The translations under genes and the position numbers were made by a program. This document shows, piece after piece, positions 35,210 to 48,280 of a stretch of 64,000 bases of DNA. This DNA is from Datura wrightii (lineage: Eukaryota > Streptophyta > Magnoliopsida > Solanales > Solanaceae): assembly GCA_035772735.1 (NCBI GenBank), contig JASDFA010000006.1, forward strand, positions 28,003,501 through 28,067,500. Reading direction: 5' to 3'. Positions within the stretch are counted from its first letter, which is position 1, and each line of letters opens with the position of its first letter. A model generated the notes under the pieces. The model ran no database searches and had not been told where the DNA came from. It saw nothing but the letters and a program-made list of their open reading frames with translations.

Positions 35210-35765
35210 TATGTTTAAAATATTATAGTACGTTAATTATTAAAGTAATCAAACTAGAATGTTAGAGTTTTACACATTTAAAATATTTATTCATATTTTA
35301 TGCATTTATTAAAAATCTATGGTCAAATTAGAATATGAATAATATTAATATGCATTAAATAGTTTAGGTCCATCTAATATATGTACGTATGTTGTATAGT
35401 TTGTTAGTCACTACGGTAGTCAAATTAGAATGTGTGATTTGTACATACACAAAATTACTTATTGGTTATTCTATGTATGTGATTATGCTCATATAGTTTG
35501 TTAGTCATCAAAATGGTCGAACTAGAATGATTAAATTATGCACATACATAAAATATATGTGCAGGGATATTATGAATGTACTAATATTTATAGTTTGTTA
35601 CTCACCAAAGTAGTCAAACTAGAATATTAAAAATATACACATGCATAAAGTGATCAAATGTTTATTTCATGCATGTACTTACGTTCATCTAATTTGTTAG
35701 TCTCCAAAGTGATCAAACTAGTATGTTCATAAAAGATACACATGCATAAAATGTATTATCTACCT
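35210..35765 (+). repeat. Diverged tandem repeats, about 95-160 bp period
   Basis: The core TAGTTTGTTAGTCACCAAAG followed by TAGTCAAACTAGAATG recurs near 35232 (partial), 35396, 35497, 35590 and 35691. ACACATGCATAAA and ATTCATGCATGTAC-like strings lie between cores. Copies are decayed and unequal in spacing. Confidence 0.75.
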
Positions 35766-36661
35766 ATGGCACTGATGAAATGCCTATTGCTTGAAAATAA
35801 ATGGATAAATTGACATTCACTTCCGTGAAAACTTATGAATTTACCTAAAGATGAATTGATTACTATGAATAGTGAAATGATGAGGCAAATTAATATTTTT
35901 AGTCAAATATATTTGTGTATCCAAATATATATGTTATGTTTGATTAAATTTTTTTTAGTTGCTTATTGAAATTAAAGGCATTTAAATAATGATATTATGT
36001 CAGAGTGTCTATACAAAGGAGAACTAAGATATATTTTAATGATTAATGTACCTGAATTTACTATGTAATTAATTGTGCAACGTTAGTAGTAAGATAAAAA
36101 ATTATTAGGGATGATTTTGGTTGACTCATTCTTCATGCAATTGATCTCTAACTTGTTTTCTTTTAAGAATGAACTTTTCTAAAAATTACACTATTAAGGA
36201 TAAGTAAAATATTTATGAAATGTTCAGTATGTTTATTTAAGAGGAAATAAAATTAAAGAATTAAAAGAGTTACTTATTAACCTTGTAAGTCGAAGTCAAG
36301 TAATTGGTAAAGGATCTAAAGCTAAATTAATAAGTATAAGAGGAAGAACTCATCTACTAATATTTTATTGGATGTTAGGAACGAATTTAAGGTAGATAGT
36401 GTTTATTCTATTAAAAAAATTTAAAATAAACGGAAACTATCAGAAAGATTTTCTTTAAGCATAAAGTTTGGTTAGAAAATAAATATACATTAACTGCTTT
36501 TGTATGTTTCAAATTAAATTAGCTAAAGTTCCTCCTAATATTTAGTGATTTGATTCTAAAGTAATTACTAAAATGTTTATTGTGTTGAAAGGATTCCTAT
36601 CTAGACTGTTAAATCCTACTAAAATTTTCTTGCTTTTTGAGAAATCATATGAAGATTCCAG

Positions 36662-36665
<4 letters not shown>

Positions 36666-36730
<65 letters not shown>

Positions 36731-36731
36731 G
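36666..36731. repeat. (AT)n microsatellite
   Basis: Long AT run with a single GT interruption near 36713. Confidence 0.95.
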
Positions 36732-36939
36732 AGCTTATGACTTGATCATGGATGGTAAATATCACCTTAATCTATTACCAACACTATATATTCGTTTAAT
36801 TTCTAGGAATCTAATTTTTTTTTTTTGAGACTTGATGGTTCTGGATTAAAATTTTGAGTTCGAACATGAATGTTTTAATTTATAAAAGAATATTTATTTC
36901 TTATGATTTTGGTGTTCTTATTAATGACTTATACATAAA

Positions 36940-36967
36940 TTAGTATTCGGATACGTGCTTTGCACGT
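36940..36967 (-). mobile_element. Helitron 3' terminus with hairpin
   Basis: The plus strand reads TTAGTATTCGGAT, then ACGTGC, loop TTT, GCACGT. On the minus strand this is a 6-bp perfect hairpin, a ten-base spacer ending in CTAA, then T: the classic Helitron 3' end that signals rolling-circle termination. Confidence 0.7.
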
Positions 36968-39068
36968 GTATTCCATGTTAATCATATCAAACTTTTCTAT
37001 CGAGACAGAGAGAGTATATAATATTATAATAGTTTTATAAAAAATGAGAGCTCAAATTGCTTATATATATATGAATGGTGAGTCTATTCCATCGAACTCG
37101 ATTTTTGCATGTAAAATAATGAGGTATACTTATGAAATTGAACAACTAAATTTAGTTAGATAGGTATATCATGCATGGAATGGGATTAATTTTTCAAACA
37201 AATGGTCAAATTTGCCTCTCTTCAATCAAGAGCAATTGAAATTTCCGGATGGTATCTTGAAGTTCAATTTTTTCAGTTAAAATTTTAGGAGATTATCCTC
37301 GAATTTTACTTTTACGTTGAAATTCAAGATACTATGTTAGCTACCATAAATATTTTCTCCAATTTGAAATTTCTATTAGAAATAGTAATCCCTCCTGTCC
37401 ATAATAAATATCCTTTTGACTTTTTTATTTTAATTCTAAATAAATGTTCATTTACATAATTAAAAAGATATTAATTATTTTCTTTCAAATTTATTTGATT
37501 CATTAAATTATTATTGAAAATTTTCTTAAATATATTTATAGCAGTTTGCTTGTAAATTCCTACTTTTTTCTTAAATTTTTGCTAAGAAATTTCACCCTTC
37601 TTGCAATAGCAGTACTTATAAGTTATAATTATCAATTAAAAAATTAAACCTTCAAAAAATAACAAATGTCTTCGCATTATAAAGAAAATAAAAGATATAT
37701 CAAATCTCTCTTTACATAAAATAGAATTTAACTACTAAAAACAATGTATTTGAATGCCAAAATTAAAATTTTACATTCTAGGATAATAATATATGCGTCT
37801 AAATTTTTCTGTACAATGATATATAAAAATCTTGCGTTAAAATAAATTTGTGTTGAATTATTTTAAAACCTAACAAGAAGAGGTGGTAGTGAAGTTAATT
37901 CTGATGGTTAACCCAATTCTAGACTCCAACAGCTCTTAGTACTTCCCATCCTCTGAAATTGTTGTTTTTTTTCTAAAAAAAGAAAAACTACAAGAAAGAA
38001 AAGATATCTTCTCATTATAGAGAATACTAAAGATATATCAATTCTCTCTTTACATATAATAGAAACAACTACCTAAAAATATAATAAGAATATTTGGATG
38101 CTAAAACTAAAATATTACATACTAGGATAATAATATATGCGCCTAACTTTTTTGTATAATGATATCTAAAGATCGTGCATTAAAATAAATTTGTGTTGAA
38201 TTTTCTTAAAATCTAACAATAAGATGCGATAGTAAAATTGATTCTGATGGCTAATTCAATTCTAAACTCCAATAGCTCTTGATACTTCCCATCCTATGAA
38301 ATTACTACTTTTTTATGCAAAAAACAAAAAAGAAAATAAATAAATTAAAAGATTAAACTGATGTTAAAATTCATAAAATGGTGAGTACGAATTGAAGAAT
38401 CATTTCTTTACTTTTTATAATTTTTTTTTCTAATTTGCATTCTTTAAACCTTTCTTTTTATGTATTTATTATTTCTAATTAACTAATCTACATTTATTTG
38501 CTCAGCAACTTTTCTAATTGTCCTAATTATTTTTACAATGAAGAGACATGTGTGTAAATGACAAATAAATAAAATTTATAAAGATATATAACAGTTGTTA
38601 ATAGTAATTGCTAGTAGTCCTCACTCTTCCTAAAAGTTATTGCATGTGTTATAAGAAATCATATACATAGTATATTAGTATATAAAAGAAAAGGCGCATC
38701 AACTAACTTGGAGTTTTAATCATTAATAGCAAGTAATTATATACACACATCCCTTTTATACATATACTAGTTATGGATATTTGCGTTGAATGTGAGTCCT
38801 AAGCAAACAATATGTATGATATAAATCATTTTAAAAGTGCATTATAATGTGTATCACAAATTATTTTGTAGAACAATATATGTGGAAATAGATTAACATC
38901 CGATATATTTGAATTACATTTTGGTTGGAAGTTCAATACTTAGATATTGTCCGAGCTTGAAAAAACAAACAATACATATAGTATGAGTATTTTAAAGCGC
39001 TTTGTAATAAGTAAGACCAAATATTCAATAGTAAAATATAAATTGAACAACATATATTAATTTTGTAC
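36968..39068. other. Helitron 3' non-coding region
   Basis: No gene seen. It holds a direct tandem duplication (37660-38318). A second possible Helitron end (CTAG near 38769) was considered and not adopted because no good hairpin accompanies it. Confidence 0.5.
37660..38318. repeat. Direct tandem duplication, unit about 343 bp
   Basis: 37660-37965 and 38004-38318 share, in order, CATTATA...GAAAATA, CTCTCTTTACATA, AGGATAATAATATATGCG, AATAAATTTGTGTTGAAT and TACTTCCCATCCT. Offset is 341 at the start and 344 at the end. The copies have diverged, so the event is old. Confidence 0.85.
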
Positions 39069-41071
39069 CTAATACTTCCCTGTAGACGATGTTCTTGGTG
39101 TACGTGCCTTTTTTATTTTTGGTTGGTCTGTCATGACCAGGACTTCTGTTGTGGCCATTGATATCCCTCTTGAAAGTGCCATGTACAATTGTCCATGGTA
39201 GAAAACATGTTGGGGCAAATACAAACCGATATTTTGAATTGTTTGGCTTTGTGTTGTATTTATTGTCATTGCAAAGCAAAGGGGTATTGGAAATTGCTTC
39301 CGAACAAATTTAAAAGGAAACCCTTCATTTTCAGGTGGTGATATTCGTATTCTTGAAATAAACACATTCTTGGTTGCACAATGTCCGGTCATTATTACAG
39401 CATGTATGACGTTTGTTGTTAAATCCTTTACATATCATTCTTGTGCCATTACATAAGCCATTTGAGGCATCCAAATTCCTTAGTAACATGATTGGTGCAT
39501 TCTCCTTCAAAACTAACCTGCCCAAAAAAATATTTATTTTTCAGATTTGAAGTAAACATATGCACGCCTAAGTTATTCATAGTGGATACTTAGGATTAAT
39601 ACCTGTGTGGTGGTAGACCATTTGGGATCAAAGTATTAAGATATTCCTCTTGGTAGTAGTTGTTAGTATCATCCTCTATAGAGTCAAAGCTAATGAATAT
39701 CTTGCTTTCACCGAAAAACGTCGTTATTATTCTCTTATTCAGTTGATCAACGTACTCATTTCTACTCTCTAGGATAGCTCGTTCAGTTACATATTCTGCA
39801 TTCCCATATTTTTGCTCGAGCGATGGATATATTTTTTTAATTAGGCAATTCTCAACATTCTCAACACTAGTGTATTTGACTATTAGTTGTTCTGGAAGGA
39901 GGATTAAATTATCTTTTATTACCGGTTCCTCTCTATTGCCAGCACGAAGTAAGAACGCACTGAATGTTGGATCCGTTCTTGCTCTCATATTTCTTGTAAA
40001 ATGCATCTTTTCCATCAAAGGCCAAAGATATAATCTCACCAAGCTTGCGTTGACAGTTTCTACTCTTGTAGACTTTGGAACTACTAGTAATACTTGCCAA
40101 AAATCTCCTCCAAAAATCATGACTTTTCCACCAAAAGGTTTATCTACATCTATTATATCTCTAAAGCTCCTGTCAATCGTTTCAATGGTATGTCGCTTGG
40201 CCATGGGTGCTTCATCCCATATTACTAATTTTGCTTTTCTGATCAATTTGGCCGCACCACTTTGTTTTGACATGTTCATTATAGTTGTTTCATTTGTTTG
40301 AAGTGGAATGTCAAACCTGGAGTGAGCTGTACGACCTCCTGGCATAATTGAAGCTGGCGACACCACTGGTTGCTGTTACTAAGGCTATCATTCCCGTAGA
40401 TTGAATATTTGCTAGCAACACTCGATATACGAATTTTTTTTCCAGTTCCTCCAGGCCCATCGACAAAGAATAAGGCAGCTCTTCCACAATCGACCCTCTC
40501 CAAAATGATTTTGAAAGCTTGCTCCTGTTCCGGATTGAGTTTTGATTCTGGATTGAGTTTTGACTGTGCGTCAAAATCTTCTACAGGTATTTGGACAGAC
40601 ATTTCTTTGAGTATTTCTCGACATTCCGGGGCAACAACTCCAATTGAGTGGGTGTTAATTATCGGGAGGTCATACTTATAGATACTTTTGCCCATATTTT
40701 CCAGATAATAATTAATACTCTTCAATGTGCATTGAAGCTGAGCAACAGGGGAACTATCATGGATTTTGCGGTAGTCTTCTGACATATCCTCATAGTAAGT
40801 GTCCCATAACTTTCTAACATCGGCGGGGTTATAGTGTACCGGGATTGTTGCGAACAAGCTTCTAAGAGCTGATGGCATTTTAAAAAGTACCACCTTTTGC
40901 ATACTTCTGATATACTATTATTTGATTCTAATAACCCTCTTTCTTTGGCCACTTCTTTGAAGGTTTCATATTGTCTTCCACTGACTGTGAGAAAGTCTTC
41001 AAATGAACATGGTCCTCTCACACGGTTCAGCAATAGCTGCTCATAATATCTTTCTCCCTCTCTAGGATTAG
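39069..41071 (-). pseudogene. Helitron helicase (Pif1-like), broken
   Basis: The C-terminal half of the Helitron Rep-helicase, a 5'-3' DNA helicase that unwinds the element. The minus strand from 41071 begins NPREGERYYEQLLLNRVRG and continues through LWDTYYEDMSEDY. Walker A is FFVDGPGGTGKK, with the usual Thr/Ser after GK replaced by Lys and a frameshift in the adjacent A8 run (about 40434-40441). Walker B LVIWDEAPM (about 40225), motif GGDFWQVL (about 40110), NAPIMLLRNLDASNGLCNGTR (about 39490-39430) and the C-terminal CFAMTINTTQSQTI...HGQLYMALSRGIS (39280-39150) follow. At least three frameshifts separate the pieces. An insertion of an AT-rich intron-like segment occurs near 39530-39600. 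Confidence 0.92.
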
Positions 41072-41150
41072 CTGCGATTAATAGATATTGTGAAAAAGAC
41101 ATAAAAGTAAGATGTAGCATTTAAATATAATGTAGTCTTATATTTCTTAC
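41072..41150 (-). other. Putative intron in Rep/helicase gene
   Basis: On the minus strand the upstream exon ends GGTAGACTTGCATTTG at 41151, GTAAG begins at 41150, and the segment ends CGCAG at 41072. Joining gives ...VIGRLAF-A-NPREGERYY, exactly the continuous wording of Helitron helicases. Length 79 bp and AT-rich, a typical plant intron. Confidence 0.75.
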
Positions 41151-43555
41151 CAAATGCAAGTCTACCAATTACAGTTCTTGTTTTTTCTTTTTGTCCACAT
41201 CTTTGATTGTGGATTCCAAACATAATGCTGAGGGAATTCCCTATACAAATATTTTCATGCTTCCTTGTCGATCGAGCATATTTTAAAATACCCTATAAGC
41301 ATAGTCCTCTGTACGTTATTCTATACGATGACATATTGTATATTGCGCGTGTTTCAATAAAATACTATGGATTGATATGAAGTTAGTATTTTCATTTTAA
41401 AAATAATCATTCGAATATGTCGTAACTATAAGTGTGTATGTGTACCTGAATGTTTGCCAGGGAGATGCAATTGAAGGTTAATAACTAGATGTTGCATTTC
41501 ACTTAGGTTGAATTCATAAATTCTCCATAGTGCTTCAGGCAGAGAAATCCATTGTGCATCTTGAAAATTCTTAATCTCATCAATTATTTTTTTCCCTTCA
41601 TCCGACTCAATATAAACTGCACATCTATCATGGCCTTTATAAATGTATTTGTAAAGGTACTTTATTGCCCTCACTCCTGAGCAAGCCTCAACATTGATGT
41701 GGCAATTGTATCCCAATCGCAAATAAGGGTTATAAGGGACAACCCACTGATTATTCATCTTCATTCCACGAACGGTCTCCCACCTTCCATCATTCCTCCT
41801 TTTGTAAATAGGATATCCATCCTTTTCTTGCAATGAATTCGTGCGGGAGGGACGTGGATAATGGTACTTACATTTTCCATCTTGCATGCACAGGCTGGTT
41901 GGACGATGTTTTCCACATAGACCATGCATAATATGTTTCAGTACTAATCCATGCAAGACCAGATATAGAACTTTGTCTGGAATCTCTGCCAAAATAAACT
42001 TATCATACTGATCGATTGTTTTTATCTTGTGACCTTATTCCAGTATGAGTAATAAGTGTATGTGTGGTAGTCCTCTTTTTTGAAACTCTACCATAAATAC
42101 ATGAGCTGCAACTATCCCAAATATTTCTTTCTTGAATATTTGTTCTTTTAGATCTCGTAATTTTGCTGTAAAAACTCTAGTTATCAAGTCCAGCGTATCT
42201 TGAGGAGTCTGACCTATGCCCAAATCTTGTTGGATCTCAACCCAATCAGGATTACATGTCATTGTTATGAATAGATCAGGTCTTCCAAAATGCTGAACCA
42301 ATGTCATTCCGTCCATATAGCGCCTCCGCATGTCTCATGGTCCTCCAAAAAAGATGTTGGAAGTAGTACTTTTTGACCAATTTTATCGCCTCTAGTTTCT
42401 CTGGACAAAACACTATCAACAATACCTTGATAAACCTCTCTTCTAAAATTTGACTGTTCCTTTCTGAAATACTCAAGCCTGGTTGTTTCCAGCTTGATGT
42501 ACATGTCCACCACAAACTGCTGCAGTAATCTTCCACATAGTAATAATATGGACTTATCCATTTGGCGTATTTGCAATTTATAGCAGTAATATTCTCTACA
42601 AGAAACCGCTCCTTTGGTTTCTCTTGAAGCATCTACAAATTACTTTTAATAATCATGTTCCATTTAAATAAATGACGATCAAATGGAAAAATAATTAAAA
42701 GAAGTTACCGTGATTCTCGTTTGCAAATATCGTATCTGCTGACGTGAATGTGGGTAACTCATTACCAAGGACCGTGGTTGACCGTTGTTTGTTGATATGC
42801 ATTTTTTTGTTTTCTTATTCCTTGGTGCCAACCTCCTTCGCCTCTTGGAAATAACAAAGGATATTGCAATGGGTTATAACAACCATAATAGTGTTTCAAT
42901 CGATGCTTATTCCCCGAATGCTCATGAACAATAATCTCTCGCTCGAATGGGACATTTGCATTATTTTCATCTTTCCAAATTGCTGCAACTTGATCGACCG
43001 AGGGTGTATTGTAAACTCGTTGATCCAGAGTGGTATTGCTGCAATTCTAAGTTGCAAATTTTGAAATGTCGAATGGTCTTTCAACTGTCGAAAGAATTGT
43101 GCGTATGAATTTTCATCCATTGCATGCTTGATTTTTCTCACAAGTATGTTTGAAAGATTTGCTTGTTGGACTTTTGATATCCTATTATTCAATTCATTGT
43201 CAGTATCAAAAAAATATAGTTGAAAGTAACGGGGGATATCATTATACGGTATCAGTGATGGAATATCATGATATACTTGTACCTGGGCCCTAAAGGTGTA
43301 CACTCCTTTTCTTGAAGAGGCTATTTCCTTATCAAATGTTACACCAAAAGATGTAAAAGCAAATATGTTGTTGTATGCTCGAACATTTTGGCAGCATTCT
43401 TTAGCTTCTTCTATATCAGTCACACACAATTCATACAATTCAGCAGGAGCATCTGTGCTATCCAACTTGATATATCCACTTACACAACAAAAAGTTGGTG
43501 GCTCGTATTGAAACCTTTTAGCATTACAGTAGATGCATCCTGGGACTAATGTCAA
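41151..43555 (-). pseudogene. Helitron Rep (HUH nuclease) and N-terminal region, broken
   Basis: This part nicks and joins DNA in rolling-circle transposition. From 43555 the N-terminal zinc-finger-like segment reads CIYCNAKRFQYEPPTFCC, then YTFRAQVQVYHDIPSLIP and YFQLYFFDTDNELNNR. HYYGCYNPLQYPLLFPRGEGGW lies in another frame near 42880-42810. The Rep core has FGRPDLFITMTCNPDW (about 42290-42240) and the HUH motif GLPHIHLLLIL (about 42070-42040). The tyrosine motif is AIKYLYKYIYKGHDR (about 41675-41630), followed by QWISLPEALWRI. KYLYREFPQHYVWNP (about 41260-41200) leads to the intron at 41150. Several frameshifts and stops (near 42900, 42340 and 42020) make it non-functional. Confidence 0.92.
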
Positions 43556-44700
43556 TGTATGTAGATTTGATACTGGTAAGTTATAAGTTATTTCACCTGA
43601 GAAAAAATATATTTATATATGAAAAATATATGTATATACATAATTTTGAAGTTCTTTATTCCAATTACCTTCAAGTTCATACTATTCGGCCAAATCTCTA
43701 AATAGCCATTTACTCTTGGTTGCTTTTTTGGACATATGTGTTCAATCGATAAATTTGTTATTTGTTGGTTAGATGCTATATATTTTTCCACCGTCTTTAA
43801 CATGTCATGCAATTGCCTTTTTTCTATAATGCAAATATTAATATAAAATATAGTAATCAATCGTAAGAATCTATATTGATTTTCATAGAGACAAGCATTA
43901 TGTGGACCCTTATCAATAATATACATATCAACGGTAACTTATCCTTTAATATGTGAGATCTTACCTGTTATGCTTTCTTCGTATGTTGGGCGGTTAAAAT
44001 GATGGTCATATTTACTGGCACTAACAACAAACTTTCCTTTGTCACCTACATAATTGTTTTGGAACATTGTAAGACAATAGTAGCAAATATGTTTGGATTC
44101 TGAAGGTCTTACATTTAACCTTTTTGTTTGTTGTAACGATCAATATTTTTTTTAGATTAAAAATTCTACATGATGCATAGTTGATGGAGATCACCGAATA
44201 AAGAAATGAGTTATTAACTTCGTAGTCCTATAGCAGTATACTTATCAACATTTGTCAACCTTAAATGAAAATGTTAATGAAATCATATGGGATCATACAT
44301 GTATAGTTTTTTTCCATCGAATATACTAATACGATTTCCATGTTGATCAACATCAGATAGAGGAGAAACAAATTTTCCTTTCGCACTTGTCATTGTAGGT
44401 ATGTACAGGTATAAATTATCTTCGTAATTAACCTGAGATAATCACATTTTTAGATGTAACTTGAAGTTGTTGTTCATCCCCTTCATCTTGATCAATCACT
44501 TGTAACGTAGTTGATGATACATATCTGCTCAGTTGTCGGGGAGCGCATGCAATTATCTCTTGATCTATGTACAGAATGTAAATAAATTAATCTTGAAAAA
44601 TGTAATATTTTGAAAGATGATATAAATTATTAAGTGCTTTCTATGTACCTTTTTCTTCCATTTTTGTAACTTGAGTAAACTCTGCTTCAGATAATGTTTC
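43556..44700 (-). pseudogene. Probable upstream exons of the Helitron Rep gene
   Basis: Open stretches of about 50-150 bases bounded by GT/AG-like borders alternate with AT-rich DNA. Examples on the minus strand are KRQLHDMLKTVEKYIASNQQ (about 43825-43765), KGKFVVSASKYDHHFNRPTY (about 44040-43980) and a Gln/Asp-rich stretch near 44560-44440. I do not recognise a domain in them. Their position just upstream of the zinc-finger-like segment and on the same strand suggests N-terminal exons, but they could be chance open frames. Confidence 0.35.
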
Positions 44701-44974
44701 TCTAAACAAAATAGTTAATATATAACGTGATTGAAAAATGTACTCTCTACACTATCATAACGTGTTATTTTATATATTTTAGGTTAATATTTTTTCATAA
44801 AATTTATAGATATATATCATGTTGATTGCACTGATACCTTTTTTGAGTGAGTACTGTGTTGATTTTTCACAAATTTGAGTGAGTATTGTGTTGATTTTCC
44901 CCAAATAAATATATGCAATCTGTAAGAAAGAACTACAATGAATATATTGTGTGATTACGAAATTTATAAATTTA

Positions 44975-44979
44975 ATACA
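44975..44979. repeat. Target site duplication ATACA, left copy
   Basis: Identical to 48281-48285. Confidence 0.85.
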
Positions 44980-47900
44980 TGTCACGCCCCACCTTGGGAG
45001 ACATGCCAGACACCTAGTGCCACACTGGAATCTGACTGACCTGGCTAGGCCTATGCACATCTGGTGCAAGCCTGCAACTCGACTCAAGAAGACAACGGGC
45101 TATATCTCGGCTGTAAACATAGCCTCCGGCCGACAAGGTCTTATAGGCACCTGTAAAAGAAAATAGCTAACCAGCAAAGGACCATAACAGGAAATCTTAT
45201 GTGGGCAGACAAGGCCGCCATGATATCTAGTTATAACTGAAATGAAAATCAGGCGCTATACTAGGCCTCACACGGCCAATACATAAAAAAAGACATATAT
45301 AGGCCCCACACGGCCAACGACACTCAACTATCTAACAACTGTAGCCTGCAAGCCTCTAAGAATAAAAATAGTGATCGGGATAGGGCCCTAGCTTACCCAA
45401 ATATTGTACAATAAAAGATGATAATCTTCTACAACTTGGCAACCCCGAATAAAAGGAGCTGGCCAATATACTAACTCTGAGTAACTGCTACTAAAGATCC
45501 TGAACTCGGTCCGTCTGAACCCGCAAGCAAGTAATGCAGCGCCCCATAGTTGGGTGTCAGTACAATATGCAACGAATATGTAAGGTAGTAAATAAGCTGA
45601 ATGAAAGCTGTAAAAGACTGAAAGTAAGTAGAAGGAAGGGGCAGAAGGTAATCTGAAAACTTGCTTATTCATAACCTGCATCTAATGAAACACTACACGT
45701 ATATAAACTAGTATTTGTACAATCATATATTCGTAATCTACAGCTAGCAGACAAATATGCAAACAAGAACCTAACCTAGCCCCCATAAGCCTGGAAGGTA
45801 CAACCAACACAGAATAACCCACCCGGGGCCCCCATAAGTCCTGACGAGTACACTTCAATCTATATACCTCTAACCAGGTTTCTACAACTCTACTGGTGCT
45901 ATAGCCAACCTACCAGTCCCCTGGGTCTACAACTAAGTTTACTCGGCCCCTGATCTATAGATGTGTCTGAGTCCCGTGGACTCTTGATAGCTACACTCCA
46001 GGCACCAGGCTCGACAGGGGGTGTGGTGCCGAACGACAATTAATAGTCCAGCCATGGAATGGACTGTATGAGGACTTGGGACCCCATCTTCGTCCCTCGC
46101 GGATGACATACCGCTCCTTGGAGCGACGTCATCTCGCCCCTGGCGGGCGTCGACATAGCTAATAACCCTGGGGTGGTCACGGAAGGCTCCTAAGTAAGGG
46201 AAACCCCAACCAAGGTGTTGTACTGAAACCTCAATCTAGTTACTCAGTAGGCGTAACTGGCCTTCTGGGCCTAACGCTACTGTTGTTCGCCCCCTAGGAT
46301 AGTCTCTAAGGCTGCTAGTAGGTACACCGTGCACCTGTATTTGATTAGAGGATCCTGGTAGTGATCATGATCTCTAATGGTCTAGGCTGGATAGGGCGAG
46401 ATTTGGAGTAGCCTAACAATACCCTGAATGTCCTACTCGGACAACTATAACTCATAAAGAACTGTGGGGTCGCCGATGACTAGTTACTTGGTCCCTCTGC
46501 TTGGAATTGTTGTAGGGTTGTTACTAACTGAACATGCTTTTGGGCAGTCGACCCCTAGTCCTCCACAGGCAGCTTACTGACATTCTTAGCCTGAGGGTAG
46601 TGTTATACTAACACGGTGCTGGTCCTTTAGACCCTATCTTGGTTTGGTCCAATCTTATATGACTTTTCTGGGTGATTACTAACTTTAAAGACAAGTCTAC
46701 ATAGACTTAGCCGCTCACGGCAATCTATACCTGAGTATCTTCTAAGAACAGGCTGGGGCGCTGGCCCTGTCTCTATCTGCTAATAAGGTCTCCTTCCGTA
46801 GGGTACCCATAGGTCTATTTGACCTGGACGACTGGATGGGTGATCTGTAGGATAAACGCTAAGTTAACTAGAACTGACAATTATTGGTAGTAGCTAGCTA
46901 GATGGCAAGCTGTCACTCAGTTCACTAGAAAACCCTAAGCTGCTGACTTTAAAGTATGGCCTTCCTATTTGAATTTCTGGCCCTGGGGCGTAAAGGTACG
47001 CCAATGGCCTCTAGGCATTCTTTTTTTGGCTACACAGGCGCCAAACTGGTAGTTATATTGCCTAGTTGCGCCTATACTGTTCAACTTACTAACTCAGGCC
47101 CGATAACTATTCACGAGCTTCTAAGGTTTGGGCCTGGCAATTAAACATACAGTTCCACCAATATAATGAACTGGAGGAGAGAAGAGTTTCTACGACGCTC
47201 TTGGCGCGTATCACACTTAACATATTCTTTCCTGACGAGGGATACTGCGGTATAATCTATGTACGTGTTCTAGCAGCTAACCACAACATACATACATTTA
47301 TAGTCTACAGAAACAACTGACCACAACAATTCTATTCACAATCTACTGATATCAGCTAGCCGTAACACATATATGTATAGACTCGTTATCTACTGGCATC
47401 AACTAATTACTTTATACAGAATCATGGTCTTGCTTCAGAGGCATACATCGTATCACTGTACGACGAGCATAACTTGCCGAAGGGATAATCCTTACATATC
47501 TCGAATGTCGTTTTCCTGAATAACCGATGAGTTTCAACTTGAATTCGTCAGCTCTTTCCTGTTGTAACTGTTATACTGAAAGAAAGAGATGAATTTCAAT
47601 ACCAATTTCAGCTTGAAACGGTAACTATTAATACTAATAGAAATTATAATTCAACTACGTAAACTACGGCCAGAAACCTATAATTTCCCAAAGGTTCAGA
47701 AGGGAGAAATGCTTACTTGAAGCGTGTGATTGTATAGAAATCAGTTTGGAGCAATTCTGAAAACTTTTGCTTCGAGGGGTTACAATTTTTTGAGCGAATC
47801 TCGAGAAAATAACTCCGTAGTAATGCTCTCTGCGGACTTAGAACTCAATATTCAAAGTTAATTTGAATTTGGACAAAGTTTGGTAGAGTAATCGAACGAA

Positions 47901-48280
47901 AAATGATCGATTTTAGTTCTTCTTTCTCTCTGGCCGTGGTACATTTTTTGGAAATGATTAAATGAAAGAGGGGAACATATATATACACTTTAGGGCGGTG
48001 GTCGGGGTGTGTCTCACGCTGCTCAACGTGCCACAAGGGCCCCCGCGTCGCGCCTTCCATTGAGGCAGCAAACCTGGCGCGCCGCTCCTCCCATTGAGGC
48101 AGCAAGCCTGGCGCACTGCGCTGACCAGTGCACTGCTGGCTGGAGCATCGTGTTGGCCCTGTGCGCACTGATTCTGTCCGACTCTACTTTCGAGACTTTT
48201 CCCACACGCAGCAAGCTTTTCTTACTCACCAAAACACATACGTACTCCTACTAAACATCAACATTTAACGAGGTGTAACA
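44980..48280 (-). mobile_element. Solo LTR, gypsy-type, 3301 bp, inside the Helitron
   Basis: On the minus strand it starts TGTTACACCTCG (48280) and ends GGGGCGTGACA (44980). A perfect 5-bp duplication ATACA flanks it (44975-44979 and 48281-48285). It is the uninterrupted relative of the solo LTR split at 10943/31923 and shares its block order throughout. No PBS, PPT or protein domain belongs to it. The open frames at 47845-48254 are on a GC-rich tract that includes a short tandem duplication around CCATTGAGGCAGCAA (48057-48110). It separates the RPA and Rep genes of the Helitron. Confidence 0.88.

Noticed and set aside
35210..35765. Regularly spaced repeats considered as a CRISPR-like array
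   Set aside because: Plant DNA, units diverged and of unequal spacing, no associated genes.
37390..37440. CCCTCCTGTCCATAATAAAT resembling a Stowaway MITE end
   Set aside because: No inverted partner end was found within the next kilobase.
38769..38800. Possible Helitron 3' end, CTAG followed by GCGTTGAATG-like sequence
   Set aside because: No pairing hairpin near the CTAG; the end at 36940 is much better.
39870..40301. Plus-strand open frame of 143 codons
   Set aside because: Shadow of the Helitron helicase, whose motifs are on the minus strand.
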